From positions 1 to 8,888 of the forward strand of contig CAZVCC010000086.1 of the NCBI GenBank assembly GCA_964626015.1: a stretch of 8,888 nt of DNA, written 5' to 3'. Below are positions 6,522 through 8,888 of the stretch, piece after piece; position 1 is the first letter of the stretch; each line of letters opens with the position of its first letter. The position numbers were made by a program, and so were the translations under genes. The notes under the pieces are model-generated. The model did no database searches and was not told the DNA's origin. It saw only the letters and a program-made list of their open reading frames with translations. Source of the DNA: CAIKZJ01 sp964626015. GTDB lineage: Bacteria > Bacteroidota > Ignavibacteria > Tepidaquicellales > Tepidaquicellaceae.

Positions 6522-7670
6522 ATGGAATTAAAAACTAAATTAGAAGAACTAAAGAAATACAAGCAAAGTCTTTACGGAAAAGATTTTCTCCTAACAACAG
6601 AGAAAACACTCGATGAGCTTAAGTACATTACCGAACTCACAGAAATTCTGAAGGAATTCCACAAACAGGGAAAGTCGTTCAAGTTGTTCGACTCAGGTCT
6701 TGGTATATCAATATTCAGGGATAATTCAACAAGAACACGTTTCAGCTTTGCATCGGCTGTAAATGCAACTGGTCTTGGGATTTCAGAACTCGATGAAGTA
6801 AAGAGCCAGATTGCACACGGAGAAACAGTAAGAGAAACAGCCAACATGATTTCCTTCCTCGCGGAAATTATTGGTATTCGCGACGATATGTATCTCGGCG
6901 AAGGGAACAAGTACATGCGCGAAGTCTCTGATGCTGTCCAGGAAGGATATGAAAAAGGTGTATTGCACAGAAGACCCAATGTTGTTAATCTTCAGTGTGA
7001 CATCGACCATCCGACTCAATCACTCGCAGACCTCGGCAAGCTAAAAGATTATTTCAAAGGACTTGAGAATCTGAAAGGGAAAAAGCTCGCAATGACGTGG
7101 GCTTACTCCCCAAGCTACGGGAAGCCGCTGTCTGTTCCGCAGGGGATTATTACTTTGATGACAAGGCTGGGCATGGAGGTTACACTTGCATATCCCGAGG
7201 GCTATAACCTTATTCCTGAACTCGAAGAGAAAGTTAAGAAAGATAATCCGTCCTTCAAAGTTGTAAATTCTATGGAAGAAGCATTCAAAGATGCAGATGT
7301 TGTTTATCCGAAATCATGGGCGCCGTTTGAAGTTATGAAGCAAAGAACTAAGTTGCTGCAGAAGAGTGATAAAGAAGGTCTGAAAGAACTTGAAAAACAA
7401 TGCCTTGCAAACAATGCTAAGTACAAAAACTGGGAATGCGACGTAAAGAAAATGAAATTGACAAAAGGCGGTGAAGCTTTGTACATGCACTGTCTGCCGG
7501 CTGATATAACAGACGTAAGCTGTAAAGAAGGTGAAGTTTCAAAGGATGTATTCGAAAAATACAGAATCCACACATATCATGAAGCAAGCTATAAACCTTT
7601 TGTTATTGCATCTATGATATTATCGTCGAAATTTAAAAATCTTGAAGAAGAATTATTAAAGAAAATATAA
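6522..7670 (+). CDS. ygeW: YgeW family knotted carbamoyltransferase
   Basis: This 382-residue member of the aspartate/ornithine carbamoyltransferase superfamily has the carbamoyl-phosphate motif STRTR (69-73, in FRDNSTRTR), HPTQSLADL (163-171) and HCLPAD (323-328). GLGISIFRDNSTRTR, KSQIAHGETVRETANMIS, TWAYSPSYGKPLSVPQG and the C-terminal EASYKP are nearly identical to E. coli YgeW as I recall it, which places it in the YgeW branch of knotted transcarbamylases rather than ornithine or aspartate enzymes. In purine catabolism it probably runs phosphorolytically, turning an N-carbamoyl (ureido) amino acid into carbamoyl phosphate; this is inference. The ATG at 6522 is chosen. An in-frame ATG at 6477 would add 15 residues, overlap xdhC by 35 bases and precede the conserved family start. 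The gap to xdhC is 10 bases, A/T-rich, with no Shine-Dalgarno sequence. Confidence 0.96.
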   Translation: MELKTKLEELKKYKQSLYGKDFLLTTEKTLDELKYITELTEILKEFHKQGKSFKLFDSGLGISIFRDNSTRTRFSFASAVNATGLGISELDEVKSQIAHGETVRETANMISFLAEIIGIRDDMYLGEGNKYMREVSDAVQEGYEKGVLHRRPNVVNLQCDIDHPTQSLADLGKLKDYFKGLENLKGKKLAMTWAYSPSYGKPLSVPQGIITLMTRLGMEVTLAYPEGYNLIPELEEKVKKDNPSFKVVNSMEEAFKDADVVYPKSWAPFEVMKQRTKLLQKSDKEGLKELEKQCLANNAKYKNWECDVKKMKLTKGGEALYMHCLPADITDVSCKEGEVSKDVFEKYRIHTYHEASYKPFVIASMILSSKFKNLEEELLKKI

Positions 7671-7671
7671 T

Positions 7672-8888
7672 ATGTCACAAATTATTAAGAGTATAAACGA
7701 ATCTGTAAGAAAGTCTTCAGCAAAAAGATGTAAAGAGCAGGGAATTACTATTCCTACTTTTAAGCAATTAAGAAATCCTGAACTGATACCGAATGATGTA
7801 AAAGATAAACTTAAATCAATTGGTTTGTGGGATGTCAATCCTCTAAACCTATACAGGATAACTTGGAAGAACGATGTAAAAACTGGTCAGTACGGTAAAG
7901 TAAATTATTTCGAGATACCTCGTGAGATTACAGGCGTTAAAGCACGAATCATTGGACTTGTCGGAAAATATTTTCCCACTGGCGCACATAAAGTCGGTGC
8001 GGCTTTTGGCTGCCTTGTCCCGAGACTCGTTAGCGGTGAGTTTGACCCTTTAAAGCATAAAGCAGTCTGGCCCTCAACTGGTAACTTCTGCCGCGGCGGT
8101 GCGTTTGATTGTGCTCTGCTGGGATGTACGCCCATTGCTATTCTTCCCGAGGAAATGTCTCAGGAAAGATTTACGTGGCTTCGTGAAATTGGCGCAGAAG
8201 TTATCGCAACCCCGGGCTGTGAATCTAACGTAAAAGAGATTTATGACAAATGCTGGGAACTAAAAGAAGATCCTAACAATATAATATTCAATCAGTTTGA
8301 AGAATTCGGTAATCCGATTTATCATTACAACGTAACAGCACCGGCGGTTGAAGAAGTGTATGGATATTTAAAGGACGATAAATCAAGAATGTCCGCATTC
8401 ATTTCTGCTACAGGTTCTGCAGGTACAATTGCAGCTGGTGATTATCTTAAGAAACTTCATCCCAATCTTAAAATATCTGCTTCTGAAGCATTGCAATGTC
8501 CGACCTTGTACATGAACGGTTTCGGTGGTCATAGGATTGAAGGAATCGGCGATAAGCATGTCCCTTGGGTTCACAATGCGAGAAATACTGATGTGGTTAC
8601 TGCTATCGACGACGAAGACTGCATGAGAATTATGAGATTGTTTAACGAAGACAAAGGTAAAGCTTATCTTAAGACTCTCGGAATTCCTGAGGATAAAGTT
8701 AATAACCTTGAACTCCTCGGCATCTCGTGCATTTCGAACATGCTCTCAGCAATTAAGACTGCTAAATACTACGAAATGGACGAGAACGATTTTGTCTTCA
8801 CCATGTTCACTGACTCTATGGACTTGTATAAATCACGTATTGAAGAAGCAAGGGCTGAAAAAGGTGATTACACCGAAACACAGGCAGC
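7672..8888 (+). CDS. unassigned fold-type II PLP-dependent enzyme, 3' end cut off
   Basis: The reading frame is open from the ATG at 7672 to the window edge (405 codons, no stop). It starts one base after the ygeW stop, so it is probably co-translated. It resembles cysteine synthase / TrpB-fold PLP enzymes: the likely Schiff-base lysine is K107 in FPTGAHKVGAAF, the substrate loop is STGN (135-138, in WPSTGNFCRGG), and the PLP-phosphate loop is probably ATGSAGT (246-252). The first 75 or so residues form an extension before the catalytic fold that small cysteine synthases lack. It lacks the NPTGSxKDR signature of cysteine synthase and I see no YgeX-type lysine motif, so neither name is given. 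From its position it could act on the amino-acid product released after YgeW, by ammonia or ureido elimination; this is inference. No Shine-Dalgarno sequence is present. Family membership is fairly sure; the reaction is unknown. Confidence 0.85.
   Translation, partial: MSQIIKSINESVRKSSAKRCKEQGITIPTFKQLRNPELIPNDVKDKLKSIGLWDVNPLNLYRITWKNDVKTGQYGKVNYFEIPREITGVKARIIGLVGKYFPTGAHKVGAAFGCLVPRLVSGEFDPLKHKAVWPSTGNFCRGGAFDCALLGCTPIAILPEEMSQERFTWLREIGAEVIATPGCESNVKEIYDKCWELKEDPNNIIFNQFEEFGNPIYHYNVTAPAVEEVYGYLKDDKSRMSAFISATGSAGTIAAGDYLKKLHPNLKISASEALQCPTLYMNGFGGHRIEGIGDKHVPWVHNARNTDVVTAIDDEDCMRIMRLFNEDKGKAYLKTLGIPEDKVNNLELLGISCISNMLSAIKTAKYYEMDENDFVFTMFTDSMDLYKSRIEEARAEKGDYTETQA

Noticed and set aside
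6572..6979. 135-codon open frame on the - strand inside ygeW
   Set aside because: It is antisense to the strongly conserved STRTR region, is serine-rich and has no domain.
1418..7671. Intergenic terminators or internal promoters between the genes
   Set aside because: Gaps are 15 bases or less and contain no hairpin followed by a T run, so none can be supported.

Overview
The window is wall-to-wall coding sequence on the + strand: seven protein genes from base 89 to the right edge, separated by 1 to 15 bases or overlapping. They read as one operon entered near its 5' end and cut off at the right edge. Left to right: an SsnA-type amidohydrolase, a YgeY-type M20 hydrolase, a threonine-synthase-like PLP enzyme with an N-terminal zinc-ribbon-like motif, the molybdenum-cofactor subunit (XdhA type) and [2Fe-2S] subunit (XdhC type) of a xanthine dehydrogenase-family enzyme, a YgeW-type knotted carbamoyltransferase, and a second, unassigned fold-type II PLP enzyme that is incomplete. 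Nothing is encoded on the - strand that I can support.

The gene set matches the ssnA/ygeY/ygeW/xdh group known from the Escherichia coli ygeW-ygeX-ygeY-hyuA region and from gut anaerobes, where it is tied to anaerobic purine and uric acid breakdown and, in older annotation, to selenium-dependent molybdenum hydroxylases. A plausible working model is this: XdhA/XdhC hydroxylates or interconverts purines; SsnA and YgeY (amidohydrolase and M20 folds) open or deacylate ring-derived intermediates; YgeW removes a carbamoyl group as carbamoyl phosphate, which could support ATP synthesis through a carbamate kinase; and PLP enzymes deaminate the remaining amino acid. Only the enzyme families are read from the sequence. 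The pathway order is inference.

The main departure from the E. coli layout is that no YgeX (2,3-diaminopropionate ammonia-lyase) is seen. Two other fold-type II PLP enzymes, one mid-operon and one after ygeW, are present instead. There is also no FAD subunit for the Xdh complex, no YgfK, no dihydropyrimidinase (HyuA), no carbamate kinase and no transporter here. These may lie beyond the edges.

The organism cannot be named from this window. The DNA is moderately AT-rich, and most starts lack a Shine-Dalgarno sequence and sit behind A/T-rich leaders, which is typical of the Bacteroidota/Ignavibacteriota side of the tree. The only strong Shine-Dalgarno sequence is the one for the overlapping xdhC start. 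The 88-base leader before ssnA holds a short tandem octamer array that resembles dispersed intergenic repeats of such genomes.
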